Shown piece by piece: positions 52,827 to 61,674 of a stretch of 64,000 bases of DNA (position 1 is its first letter; the number at the start of each line of letters is the position of its first letter). The stretch covers positions 12,842-76,841 of the forward strand of contig CAYXPY010000006.1 of NCBI GenBank assembly GCA_964467345.1. The letters run 5' to 3'. The notes under the pieces were generated by a model. The model saw nothing but the letters and a program-made list of their open reading frames with translations, did not search any database and had not been told where the DNA came from. The position numbers and the translations under genes were made by a program. This DNA is from SM1-50 sp964467345 (GTDB lineage: Archaea > Thermoplasmatota > E2 > DHVEG-1).

Positions 52827-54761
52827 ATGAAAAAACTACTCGCAATTGTCGTATTAGGGGTATTGCTTGCAACTGGATTAGCAACAGGCAATTCCTTACA
52901 CGCCGAAAATACTACTATGAAAACAAGCGAAACCATCGCATGTTCAGAGATAAACGTGGTCGAATCAAACGAATATATCTCACTGGCATTTGATGGATCA
53001 ACCTCGTTTCTGATGCGACCCGACGAGCCGGTGATCCCAAGAATAACAAGGGTCTACGTCCTTCCGTTCCAAGCTTTTGACATCCAGGTCTCTGTTGATT
53101 TCTCATCACCACATGCATACACACTTGACCGGCTCATTCGCCCGGCGCCACACCCCATCATCGATGGCAAAGAAACAACAGAGATGATAAGTACTCCCTC
53201 AGAAACCATCTATCAGAGCGCTGAGATTTACCCACGAGAATCATTTTCCTATTCCACAAGCACTGGTCTTTCAGGGGCAGAGCATGTGGTCTTCCTCTCG
53301 GTGACCGTTTATCCTCTTCGGTACTCGCCTCTTGAGAACACGGTTTTTGTTTCTGACCAATGTGTCATTACCATCTCCTACGAACCTCCTCGCAACCCAC
53401 AGGTGTTTTCTGATGAGTACGACTTGCTTGTGATTGCTCCTGCTGACTATGAGGCTGCGCTGCAACCTCTTGTTGCTCATAAGAACTCTTTTGGGATGAG
53501 CACCCTGTTTGTCAGCCTTGAGTCAATCTACAGTGAGATTACTGCAGGCAGGGATGATGCAGAGAACGTAAAACTCTATATCAAAAAGGCGATAGAGGAT
53601 CTTGGGGTGACGTATGTGTTGCTCGTCGGCGGCATGACACTTCAAAAGGAGGAATGGATTGTCCCTGTTCGGTATACAAACAATCATGTCGGAGTAGGCT
53701 ATGAGCTTGGGGTTATCAGTGATTTGTATTTTGCTGATATTTACAAGGAAAATGGGACTGCGTTTGAAGACTGGGACAGTAACGGGAACGGGATTTTTGC
53801 TGAGTACACATCAACAAGTAAAGATATCATTGACGGATCGCCTGATATTTACATCGGTCGGCTTGCTTGCAGTTCTGTAAAAGAGGTGTCCCTCATGGTT
53901 GATAAAATTTTAGACTACGAGACGACCCCGGCGGATGATTCCTGGTTTAAACGGATGCTTCTCATTGGTGGGGATACCTATCCTGAATCCGGTGGTGTGG
54001 GTGCCTATGAGGCTGAGATAGATACGAACGTCTCTGCAGGTTACATGACGGGGTTTGAGTTCGAACGACTCTTTGCTTCCTCAGGGACGCTTACTGGCCA
54101 AAAAAGTGTTGAACAAGCGATAAACGCTGGTGTTGGATTTATCCACTGCGCGGGACATGCGAACCCTTCGACGCTAGTGACGCATCCTCCGCTGAATAAA
54201 ACCGAGAAGATAACGATCATGGGGATGTATAATATCCCACCGATGAATGCGTTCTACGCTTTGATTTACCAGAAACGAGGTATCGCTGGTTTTCTTGAGG
54301 AACTTAAAGAGCGATGGATGCCAAGGTTACGGAACGGGGAAAAACAACCGGTTGTCGTGGTCGGTGGATGTCACAATAGCCAGTTCAACGTCACGCTCAT
54401 GAACATTCGCACCTACGGTTTTACCCATGCGTATGGCTATGGTATTCACGTCCCGAAATGCTGGAGCTGGTGGTTGACAAGCAAAAAGGACGGTGGCGCG
54501 ATTGCGACTATGGGTAATTCAGGACTGGGCATGGGATTACCCGGGTTTGATTACCCCAATGGTCTTGACGGCTGGCTTCTCCCCCGGTTCTTCTACAACT
54601 ACAACCAACTAGGGCTACATCACGTCGGGGAGGCACATAGTGCTGCCATCGCTGATTATGTCAACGAATTTGATATCAATGCAGATGATGCAGATCGTCA
54701 GATGGTAGAACAATGGGTTCTTCTAGGAGACCCAAGCCTGATGATCGGAGGATATTCGTAA
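52827..54761 (+). CDS. Secreted C25 (gingipain-like) cysteine protease, second copy
   Basis: 644 residues. Signal peptide 1-27 (ATGLATGNSLHA); propeptide-like region to about 190; caspase-like catalytic domain about 195-640. Catalytic His444 (VGFIHCAGHANPS) and Cys515 (VVVVGGCHNSQF), as in C25. Other landmarks: YVLLVGGMTLQK, PDIYIGRLACSS and ATMGNSGLGMG. Unlike the protease at 1260 it ends at the catalytic domain (LLGDPSLMIGG) with no PKD domain or tail, so it is probably released. Its fold closes with the same GDPS motif as the other protease. Confidence 0.9.
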   Translation: MKKLLAIVVLGVLLATGLATGNSLHAENTTMKTSETIACSEINVVESNEYISLAFDGSTSFLMRPDEPVIPRITRVYVLPFQAFDIQVSVDFSSPHAYTLDRLIRPAPHPIIDGKETTEMISTPSETIYQSAEIYPRESFSYSTSTGLSGAEHVVFLSVTVYPLRYSPLENTVFVSDQCVITISYEPPRNPQVFSDEYDLLVIAPADYEAALQPLVAHKNSFGMSTLFVSLESIYSEITAGRDDAENVKLYIKKAIEDLGVTYVLLVGGMTLQKEEWIVPVRYTNNHVGVGYELGVISDLYFADIYKENGTAFEDWDSNGNGIFAEYTSTSKDIIDGSPDIYIGRLACSSVKEVSLMVDKILDYETTPADDSWFKRMLLIGGDTYPESGGVGAYEAEIDTNVSAGYMTGFEFERLFASSGTLTGQKSVEQAINAGVGFIHCAGHANPSTLVTHPPLNKTEKITIMGMYNIPPMNAFYALIYQKRGIAGFLEELKERWMPRLRNGEKQPVVVVGGCHNSQFNVTLMNIRTYGFTHAYGYGIHVPKCWSWWLTSKKDGGAIATMGNSGLGMGLPGFDYPNGLDGWLLPRFFYNYNQLGLHHVGEAHSAAIADYVNEFDINADDADRQMVEQWVLLGDPSLMIGGYS

Positions 54762-54826
54762 TCCTCTTTCTCTTTTTTTTTTTCTGGAAACATTCATACC
54801 ATCATAATTCATGGTCCAGGTTTGAA

Positions 54827-55474
54827 ATGAAACCAAGAAAAAATGCAGGAAACACCCACCCTAGTTTATTTCACTATCATGATCTTGTCATCGAACTACA
54901 TCCAGAGGTGTATGATCCTGCTGAGGATTCCTTTCTTCTTCTTGAATCACTCCAACTAAATCCTCAGGATGTTGTGTTGGAGATCGGCACCGGGTGTGGA
55001 CTGATTGCCTTGGGATGTGCTCAAAAAGGATGCAAAGTCTTCTGTACCGATATTAACCCGTTTGCGGTGCAGGTGACACGTCGGAATATCAGTCGAAACC
55101 AGCGGCTCCTTCATGGACCCATTGAAGTACGACACGGTGATCTCTTTTCCGCTTTCAAGGACCATGAACGCTTCAACGTCATCATCTTCAACCCCCCCTA
55201 TCTGCCAACCACAAAGGAAGAAAGAACCGGAGGATGGTTTGATATCGCGACAGACGGAGGATGGGATGGTTTGAAAGTAACCAAACGATTTCTCGAAGGA
55301 CTCTCCCGGCGTCTTCTCCCAAAGGGATCTGCGTATTTCGTATTTAGCTCCCTTTCTAATCGACATACACTGGAGCAACATCTGAAAAAACAGAAATTAA
55401 CTGCACGCATCATCAGTCGTCATCTCTCTGAAGGAGAGGAGCTTGATGTGTACCGGGTCATTCCGAAGGCTTAA
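54827..55474 (+). CDS. HemK/Mtq2-like N5-glutamine methyltransferase
   Basis: 215 residues from ATG 54827; a longer frame from 54713 overlaps the protease gene and is rejected. SAM-binding GTGCGLIALGCAQKGCK, VFCTDINPFAVQVTRRN and the catalytic NPPY (122-125) in IIFNPPYLP. Lacks the N-terminal HemK helical domain, the archaeal/eukaryotic Mtq2 form that methylates the Gln of the release factor GGQ motif. It is followed 44 bp later by mtrA. Confidence 0.9.
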   Translation: MKPRKNAGNTHPSLFHYHDLVIELHPEVYDPAEDSFLLLESLQLNPQDVVLEIGTGCGLIALGCAQKGCKVFCTDINPFAVQVTRRNISRNQRLLHGPIEVRHGDLFSAFKDHERFNVIIFNPPYLPTTKEERTGGWFDIATDGGWDGLKVTKRFLEGLSRRLLPKGSAYFVFSSLSNRHTLEQHLKKQKLTARIISRHLSEGEELDVYRVIPKA

Positions 55475-55518
55475 AATGAAATAAAACGGTTACCTGCATC
55501 ATCTGAAGCTGAGTATGT

Positions 55519-56088
55519 ATGACCGATGAGTATTATCCGTGGGGCGGTGAATTCACTATTGGCGCATCAACAGGATGTGTCGCGGTCGTCTTACTCAACA
55601 TCCACTACGACCCCCCTAAGACTGTTGCGATATACGGGCGTTTAAAAACTGAAAACATCGGCATCGAAAAGATAGTTGCCAACACCATTTCCAATCCATT
55701 TCTTCGCTTTCTGGTTCTCTGCGGAGAGGATATCAGAGGGCATCGTTCGGGGTCTTCGCTTATCGCATTGCATAAAAACGGGATTGACCATAACAATCGG
55801 ATCATCGATGCACCCGGTGCAATTCCCTACATAGAAAACATAACTGAAGAGGCGATCAAACGATTTCAGTCTCAACTCAACATTGTTGATTTGATAGGAG
55901 AAAAAGACACAGCAAGAATCGACACCATCATTAATGAATGTACACAGAAATCCCCCCCATCATTCGGAGAACCATACATCGCCATCCGATTAAAACCAGT
56001 AACAACCGTCGATGTCACAGACAACCGGGCGTTACATTCCCGGATTATCATTGATTATATGGGGAAAGTCAAAAAGAGAGGTGGATAA
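55519..56088 (+). CDS. mtrA: MtrA-like corrinoid protein (soluble)
   Basis: 189 residues. Similar to the cobamide-binding subunit MtrA of the methanogenic methyltransferase: YPWGGEFTIGASTGCVAVVLL, FLRFLVLCGEDIRGHRSGSSLIALHKNGID and APGAIPYIENITEEAIKRFQ. His75 in RGHRSG corresponds to the cobalt-coordinating His. It lacks the C-terminal membrane helix of methanogen MtrA, so it is a cytosolic methyl carrier. Stop at 56086-56088 is immediately followed by mtrH. No mtrB-G genes are present in the window. Confidence 0.9.
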   Translation: MTDEYYPWGGEFTIGASTGCVAVVLLNIHYDPPKTVAIYGRLKTENIGIEKIVANTISNPFLRFLVLCGEDIRGHRSGSSLIALHKNGIDHNNRIIDAPGAIPYIENITEEAIKRFQSQLNIVDLIGEKDTARIDTIINECTQKSPPSFGEPYIAIRLKPVTTVDVTDNRALHSRIIIDYMGKVKKRGG

Positions 56089-56991
56089 ATGTTTTCGTTT
56101 ACAAAAGAACAAAAAATCTATGACATCCAAGGGATATCATTCGGTGGACAGCCAGGGATGTATCCCACGGTTCTTTTCGCAGGGCTGTTCTTCAAAGGAA
56201 CCCCTGATTACACTGAAGCAACAAAACAGATTCTTGCTCTCTCCCATCTGAGTCAGCAAACCGGAACCCCGGTCATCCCAGATATCTTCATACGTAAAAC
56301 AGAGTATATCACACCCATCCTCTCCTTCATTGAAACCGCTCTTCCACAGAACATGCCCTTTTCAGTTGACATCATTGATCCTTGCATCAAAATCGAGGTC
56401 TTAGCACAACTTGCAGAAAGAAAACTACTGCCCCGGACCATCTATAATTCGGTTCATATCGGCATCACAGCACAAGAAATAGAATCCCTCCAGGAACATA
56501 CCCCGGAAATGGTTATTATTGTCGCGTTCAACCCGAAGGATACATCACCTGATGGGAAAATCGAGGTGCTGGAAAACGGAGCGCATCTCCTCGAATCCGG
56601 TCTTCTTGAGATTGTCAGAAAAATAGGGGTACAAAAAACCCTCATTGACACCGCTGCACTTGCTCCTGGTGAAAACAGCGGTGCTGCGATCGCAGCCCTC
56701 CCCGTGATAAAAGAAGAGTATGGGCTTCCTGCGGGCTGTGCGATACATAACGTCGTGGAAAAATCAGTGTGGCTGAATGATTTTCTTTCTGCAAAAAAAA
56801 CAGTGGATGCTGCTTCGAATGCATCCATACCTCTCTTCGGTGGTGATTATGCGATTTTCGGTCCTATAGAAAACGCACCACTCGTTGTTCCATTAATCGC
56901 ATGGCAAGACATCCTTGTCTCGGAGTATACAGAGACTTATTTCGGCATCAGCCCTGACAGTAATCATCCTCGGAGGAAGCTTCTGAAATGA
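56089..56991 (+). CDS. mtrH: MtrH-like methyltransferase (methyl-tetrahydropterin to corrinoid)
   Basis: 300 residues, TIM barrel of the pterin-binding/MtrH family: MFSFTKEQKIYDIQGISFGGQPGMYPTVLFAG at the start, then TGTPVIPDIF, FSVDIIDPCIKIE, IVAFNPKDTSPDGKIEVLE and LIDTAALAPGENSGAAIAALPVIKEEYGLPAG. MtrH transfers the methyl group of methyl-H4MPT to Co(I) on MtrA. Follows mtrA without gap and overlaps the core metE gene by 4 bp. Confidence 0.92.
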   Translation: MFSFTKEQKIYDIQGISFGGQPGMYPTVLFAGLFFKGTPDYTEATKQILALSHLSQQTGTPVIPDIFIRKTEYITPILSFIETALPQNMPFSVDIIDPCIKIEVLAQLAERKLLPRTIYNSVHIGITAQEIESLQEHTPEMVIIVAFNPKDTSPDGKIEVLENGAHLLESGLLEIVRKIGVQKTLIDTAALAPGENSGAAIAALPVIKEEYGLPAGCAIHNVVEKSVWLNDFLSAKKTVDAASNASIPLFGGDYAIFGPIENAPLVVPLIAWQDILVSEYTETYFGISPDSNHPRRKLLK

Positions 56992-57887
56992 GACATCACA
57001 TACAAACAAGTGTTATTGGATCTTATCCGATTGCTGTGGATCCTTCTGAGCTGATGGCTGATTATTATGCTGGCAATGAGACTGCCTGGGAACGGTACAT
57101 CGATCAAGCGGTCCAGGACATGACCCAAGCGGGGATCAACTTTGTATCCGATGGACAGACCAGAGATCCTTTTATCCAGTTGTTCACCAGACATTTCAGC
57201 GGATGTAGGATACGGCAGAGAACCGAGGTCATCGGCCCGATCCGATTCATCCACCCCATCACAGTAGCAGACCAGGTCTATGTCAAACAATTACTTCTAC
57301 CCACAACCGGTCTGATCGGTGTTCTGACCGGTCCATACACTCTTATGAAGTCATCGGTCGATTCGTTCTATCATGACGAGCAACAAGTATGTTTTGATTT
57401 TGCTGCTGCGCTTCGTAAGGAAGCTGAATTGCTTCAGAAGCAGGTGGATTTCATCAGCATTGATGAACCGTTTTTCTCCAATGAACTCCCCCAGTATGCG
57501 CGGGAGTTGATCGGGACGATCACCACTGGTCTTTCATGTCAGACCCGGTTGCATGTCTGTGGGGACGTGTCTCGTATCGTCCCTGAGTTGGTGGACATGC
57601 CTGTCGATATCCTTTCCCATGAGTTCAAAGCATCCCCGTTCCTGTTCGATGTGTTCTCTGAGTATTCATCCAAGAAGAAGATGTGCATTGGTGCGGTCCG
57701 ATCAGATGATACGACCGTTGAATCTGTTGATGAGATCCTGAGGCATATACAGAAAGCAAGTGACGTCTTTGGTGAGCAGGTCGTCCAGATTGCCCCTGAT
57801 TGCGGGCAGCGGATGCTCCCTAGGGAGATTGCGTTTCGTAAATTACAGCATCTGAGTATCGCAGGAGGCATCATGAATGGTGGATAA
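56988..57887 (+). CDS. Core-MetE methionine synthase (cobamide methyl donor)
   Basis: 299 residues, the C-terminal half only of MetE (core-MetE). Zinc ligands His189 and Cys191 (RLHVCGD), Glu212 (SHEFKASP) and Cys272 (APDCGQRM); homocysteine-site residues in SDGQTRD and ISIDEPFFSNELP. Full-length MetE needs an N-terminal domain to bind methyl-folate; core-MetE takes methyl from methylcobamide, probably MtrA here. Overlaps mtrH by 4 bp and the DUF4346 gene by 11 bp, a close unit. Confidence 0.88.
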   Translation: MRHHIQTSVIGSYPIAVDPSELMADYYAGNETAWERYIDQAVQDMTQAGINFVSDGQTRDPFIQLFTRHFSGCRIRQRTEVIGPIRFIHPITVADQVYVKQLLLPTTGLIGVLTGPYTLMKSSVDSFYHDEQQVCFDFAAALRKEAELLQKQVDFISIDEPFFSNELPQYARELIGTITTGLSCQTRLHVCGDVSRIVPELVDMPVDILSHEFKASPFLFDVFSEYSSKKKMCIGAVRSDDTTVESVDEILRHIQKASDVFGEQVVQIAPDCGQRMLPREIAFRKLQHLSIAGGIMNGG

Positions 57888-58203
57888 AGAAGTCCCGTTG
57901 ATCAAAGCAAAAAAAACAATCGAAAAAGACGTCGTCCTTGATCCTGGTGGGTTCTTTGTCATCGAGGTTGATACCAAGCAGATCCGTGTGGAATACTATT
58001 CGAATGTCTATAAAAACAAACGGATCGCGTCAGGAATCCTTGAGAAGGTCTTCACCGGGACTACGGCTGATGCACTCTCTGATACCATTGCCCTGCATGT
58101 GCCGTTCTTACGCCCTGAGCATTACCTTTATCTTGGTCGTGAGCTGCAGAAGGCACAGCTTGCCTTTGAGCAAAAAAAGAAATACGAGCAGGGTGGCTGC
58201 TAG
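57877..58203 (+). CDS. DUF4346 small protein
   Basis: 108 residues: VVLDPGGFFVIEVDTKQIRVEYYSN, GILEKVFTGTTADALSDTIA and EHYLYLGRELQKAQLAFEQKKKY. The pattern DPxGFFVIEVD...VEHYS and HxxYLGRELxKAxLA matches DUF4346, which is often found fused to or beside pterin-binding/corrinoid methyltransferase proteins. Probably a partner of the methionine synthase. AGGAGG (57862-57867) precedes ATG 57877. No catalytic residues assigned. Confidence 0.75.
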   Translation: MVDKEVPLIKAKKTIEKDVVLDPGGFFVIEVDTKQIRVEYYSNVYKNKRIASGILEKVFTGTTADALSDTIALHVPFLRPEHYLYLGRELQKAQLAFEQKKKYEQGGC

Positions 58204-58420
58204 CCTTTCACTATTTTTTCCTCATATCGGGTGATGTTCTTTTTTCTGTGGACGAGCTGGATTTTTTTCTTCAAGGTCGCCATGTCTCGTTTATCTATCC
58301 TTGGTTTTGTATGAAAATATTTTTTATCTCGAGGTGGTTGATACGCAGATCGCATGGATGTTGCTCCTTATCCTTACCAAACGAGGATGGTCGTGATTGT
58401 AACAGAACAGGCGAGCTGGT

Positions 58421-59194
58421 TTATGTACGTTTCTCTACACTACCCTGGCAGCTGAGATGGAACTCCGTTTTTCCATTCTGCCATTGTTTCATCACGTTTT
58501 TTAGGGTGACGCCCTCCCCGGTTTTGTAGGCCTGGATCTCTTTGACATGATGATCCCTCAGTATGATTTTTTTTTCGATGTTCTGCTCCTTTATCGTGAT
58601 GGTTGTGATAAAACCAATCTCCCCGTCGTCTTTGAAGAAGGCTTTGGTTGATTCTTTCTGGACAAGCACTCCTGTGATGTCCTGGCCTTTGGTCTGTTGT
58701 TGTTTTTGGGTAGACACATCGACTGGTTCAACCTCTAGCAGTCCCCATCGCCCTAGGTTGATTTCAATACCGCCGACGAAGCCTGGTTTGGTGTATCCGT
58801 TGATGACTTTCAGCCAGGTGCCTTGTTGTATCTCCTTATTTTTTATATAATCGGTGTCCCCGTTCCACAGTACAAGTCGACACGTGGCTGTCTCATCTGT
58901 TATTTCAAGGTTGATGACTTTGCCTGCTGAGCCGTTTTTCCTTTTGAACGTCTTTGAATCTGAGATGCTAACAACCTTACCTACAACGGTGTACTCTCCA
59001 TTTGGAGTCAGATCAGCAATGTTGGTGATGCTTTGTTTGTTCCTACCTAGCTCATCAACCAGTAAAAACGTAATCGTGTCCTTATCGACAAGCTCCCCGT
59101 AATGTTTGTAGCGTGTCTGTATTTCTTTTTCTATTTCTTTCTTTGTCTTGATATCTAAGAGTAATCCGATAAGTTCTGCTTTTGTCTTATGCAT
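58421..59194 (-). CDS. RPA-like single-stranded DNA-binding protein (OB folds)
   Basis: 257 residues. At least two OB-fold domains: DLTPNGEYTVVGKVVSISDSKTF (start of the first, about 62), INLEITDETATCRLVLWNGDTDYIKNKEIQQGTWLKVINGYTKPG, then ITGVLVQKESTKAFFKDDGEIGFITTITI. The order V-V-G-K-V-V-S-I-S and C-R-L-V-L-W is typical of archaeal RPA. The N-terminal 60 residues are helical (KKEIEKEIQTRYKHYGELVD). The gap 58204-58420 has no convincing gene. Confidence 0.82.
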   Translation of the reverse strand: MHKTKAELIGLLLDIKTKKEIEKEIQTRYKHYGELVDKDTITFLLVDELGRNKQSITNIADLTPNGEYTVVGKVVSISDSKTFKRKNGSAGKVINLEITDETATCRLVLWNGDTDYIKNKEIQQGTWLKVINGYTKPGFVGGIEINLGRWGLLEVEPVDVSTQKQQQTKGQDITGVLVQKESTKAFFKDDGEIGFITTITIKEQNIEKKIILRDHHVKEIQAYKTGEGVTLKNVMKQWQNGKTEFHLSCQGSVEKRT

Positions 59195-59320
59195 CCGCGA
59201 CGCGACTAGGTATGTATTTTTCTTACTTATACTCTGCTATGGGGATACGAAAAAAGAAGGAAGGGGTGGTAGTTGGGATTGCAAGTAGATGTGAGATAGG
59301 ATGCAAGTATAGCAGTATCG

Positions 59321-59470
59321 TTATGTTGATCGAATCGATTTCTGTTTGTTTTTCCACGGATAGGTGGTCTGTTCGGTATAGGTTTGTTTCTTTTTCTTAT
59401 TGTTATATCGATACCCGTGTTTGTTGTCCCATTTCCCTCCATATTCTTTCTGTTTGTATTGTTTCATCAT
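59321..59470 (-). CDS. Small basic protein, 49 residues, unknown
   Basis: An ORF missed at larger length cut-offs. ATG ATG at 59470/59467 with GAGGTG 4-7 nt upstream, ending TAA at 59321-59323. Sequence is rich in Lys, Gln, Tyr, Asn and Trp (YKQKEYGGKWDNKHGYRY, then NKKKKQTYTEQTTYPWKNKQ), pI strongly basic. CTATATAAATC (59526-59536, minus strand) is a well-placed TATA box about 60 bp upstream of the start. No family recognised; it could bind nucleic acid. The rest of the gap 59195-59639 holds only the promoter of the CocE-like gene. Confidence 0.5.
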   Translation of the reverse strand: MMKQYKQKEYGGKWDNKHGYRYNNKKKKQTYTEQTTYPWKNKQKSIRST

Positions 59471-59592
59471 TTCACCTCGTCTTCCACTCTTTTCCAAGTG
59501 GAACGCATGTTGAATTTTCTTGCCTATGATTTATATAGCTACCCTGTGAAAATGTCAAAACGGAAAAAATCACTTCTTTGCTCCTTATAAAC

Positions 59593-59604
59593 AGATATAA
59601 ATAG
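59593..59604 (+). promoter_or_regulatory. TATA box of the CocE-like hydrolase gene
   Basis: AGATATAAATAG is about 40 bp upstream of ATG 59640, giving a leader of about 20 nt with GGGGATT as ribosome-binding site. It supports the start at 59640 rather than 59625. Confidence 0.55.
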
Positions 59605-59639
59605 ACAATCTCTGATATAATGCCATGGGGATTAAACAT

Positions 59640-61424
59640 ATGAAGAAGAAAACATGTATTGGAGGCGGAATCATAGTCGTTTTTCTGTTGTCTCTCCTCT
59701 TTGCTGGATGTGTTGCACAACAGCACTATATGCTTCCCATGCGAGATGGGGTACAACTTGCAACCGACGTCTATGTCACCAAAAACACCCAATCACATGG
59801 TGTGATTCTCATTCGGACACCGTATAATAAGAATGCGGTCCTCACCCAGCTGCTTGGCATGAACTGGGCACGGAACGGATGGCCGACCGTGATTCAGGAC
59901 ATGCGAGGCCGGTTTTCATCAGAAGGAATCGACACTATCTTTAAAAACGAACACACAGATGGTCCCGACACCCTGGCATGGATTGCAGATCAACCCTGGT
60001 CCAACGGCAAGGTCGCGACGTTTGGTGGTTCAGCGTTAGGCATCACCCAGTATCTGACGGCTGGTGCCAATCCTCCGCAGCTTGCCTGTCAGTACATCCA
60101 GGTTGCGACCCCAAATATGTATGCCCATGCGATGTACCCTGGCGGGCAGTTTCGGAAAAGCATGGTGGAGGGATGGTTACAAGGGCAAGGAAGTACCTAT
60201 ATCCTGCCTGAGCTGTGGGCCAATGAGAACTACACCACAGAGTATTGGACCAATGTCAGCCTGGATGATAACTGGCAGGATGTCAACGTCCCTGCTATCC
60301 ATATTGGTGGATGGTACGATATCTTCACCCAGGGGACCATCGAAGGTTATCTTGGGTATCAGCATCTTGGTGGACCCGGTGCTGTCGGGAAATCAAAGCT
60401 CATCATTGGTCCATGGACCCATGGCGGGGCTGGGGTCAGAACCCAAGGTCAGCTGACGTATCCTGAGAATTCTGTTGACACGTTCTCCCAAGCATTGTTC
60501 TGGAAGATGGCTGATCAGTACACCAAGGAGATTCCCACTGATTTTGATACCTGGCATCCGGTCACATATTACGTGATGGGTGATGTTGATAATGCGACTG
60601 CTCCTGGGAATGACTGGCGGTATGCCGATGATTGGCCGGTCCCATCTGTCGAATCAGCATGGTACCTCCAAGCTGATGGGAGCCTGCAGACCACAAATCC
60701 AACCGAGACAACCCTGTTCAGCTATCGCTATGATCCAACCAACCCAGTTCCCACGAAAGGGGGCGGGAATCTGAATCTCCCTGCGGGGCCCTATGACCAA
60801 CGACCTGTGGAGAACCGCTCAGATGTTTTGATCTTCACCAGCCCAATCCTAACGGAACCTTATGAGGCGACAGGTCCAGTAAAAGCACGCTTGTATGTCT
60901 CCTCCGACTGCCCCGATACTGATTTTACCGTCAAACTCACCGATGTGTACCCCGATGGACGATCGATGCTGATCACCGATGGTATTCTACGAATGAGAAA
61001 TAGGAACGGATATGACCATTGGGAACTGATGAGCCCAGGAACGATCTACGAAGTCGAGGTTGATCTCTGGAGCACGTCGTATATCTGGAACACGGGTCAT
61101 CAGATCCGTGTGGCTGTCTCTTCATCAAACTACCCTCGCAGTCTGAACAACCCAAACACCGCTGATGGCATCTACAAGAACACGACCTATGCGATTGCCA
61201 ACAACACAGTCTATGCAGGTGGCCTATATGCCTCCTGTCTTCTGCTCCCGGAGATTGAATTCAACAGCACCGCCCATCAACAAGGCTGGGAGCCAGCTGT
61301 TGAATTGAACGGAATGCATGGGTCTTTCCATCGATTCGTGCTACCTGAAAAACTCCAAGGAACATTTTCCCGTCTCTCCAAGGAGTCTGGGCTTTTCGAC
61401 TACCGTTCATTTCTCCTCTCTTAA
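59640..61424 (+). CDS. CocE/NonD-type lipoprotein hydrolase (X-Pro dipeptidyl-peptidase/S15 family)
   Basis: 594 residues. Lipobox LLFAGC (Cys23). Alpha/beta hydrolase of the CocE/S15 group: YMLPMRDGVQLATDVYV, LIRTPYNKNAVL, catalytic Ser in VATFGGSALGITQYL (GGS), Asp in GGWYDIFTQGTIEG, His in LIIGPWTHGGAGVR; the C-terminal jelly-roll domain (RPVENRSDVLIFTSPILTEPYEATGPVKARLYVSSD) is typical. Acts at the outer face on esters or peptides, perhaps as exopeptidase after the gingipains. Confidence 0.9.
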   Translation: MKKKTCIGGGIIVVFLLSLLFAGCVAQQHYMLPMRDGVQLATDVYVTKNTQSHGVILIRTPYNKNAVLTQLLGMNWARNGWPTVIQDMRGRFSSEGIDTIFKNEHTDGPDTLAWIADQPWSNGKVATFGGSALGITQYLTAGANPPQLACQYIQVATPNMYAHAMYPGGQFRKSMVEGWLQGQGSTYILPELWANENYTTEYWTNVSLDDNWQDVNVPAIHIGGWYDIFTQGTIEGYLGYQHLGGPGAVGKSKLIIGPWTHGGAGVRTQGQLTYPENSVDTFSQALFWKMADQYTKEIPTDFDTWHPVTYYVMGDVDNATAPGNDWRYADDWPVPSVESAWYLQADGSLQTTNPTETTLFSYRYDPTNPVPTKGGGNLNLPAGPYDQRPVENRSDVLIFTSPILTEPYEATGPVKARLYVSSDCPDTDFTVKLTDVYPDGRSMLITDGILRMRNRNGYDHWELMSPGTIYEVEVDLWSTSYIWNTGHQIRVAVSSSNYPRSLNNPNTADGIYKNTTYAIANNTVYAGGLYASCLLLPEIEFNSTAHQQGWEPAVELNGMHGSFHRFVLPEKLQGTFSRLSKESGLFDYRSFLLS

Positions 61425-61633
61425 AACACAGTCCTTCTTTATCACTTTGGCATATCATAACAGAAAAACCATCGAATTAAAAGATATATATTATTTAATT
61501 AACGATGTCCAAGATTGCCGATAAGGTTTCACTATTTACATTATGCTGTAGTAGAAACAACAGTAATACCAACAAGATAAATCCAGTCCCATTAAGAAGA
61601 TATCCTTTTTATAGGAGAACAGTGTTATTAAAA

Positions 61634-61674
61634 TCATAGGGGCAGGAAAGATTATGGATAAGAAACCTCTGATT
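61634..61674 (+). repeat. Direct repeat, copy 1: leader and start of NosD-like gene
   Basis: ATCATAGGGGCAGGAAAGAT then TATGGATAAGAAACCTCTGAT recurs at 63951-63991 as ATAGGGGCAGGAAAGATATG and GATAAGAAACCTCTGAT with one deleted base and one change. In both copies a TATA-like element is 48 bp before the ATG. It marks a duplicated gene start. Confidence 0.8.

Noticed and set aside
55519..57887. MtrA/MtrH taken as evidence of methanogenesis
   Set aside because: No mcr or mtrB-G genes, MtrA lacks a membrane helix, and the operon includes core metE, which points to methionine synthesis.
58248..58529. Plus-strand ORF between the DUF4346 and RPA-like genes
   Set aside because: GTG start without ribosome-binding site, odd composition, and its second half is antisense to the RPA-like gene.
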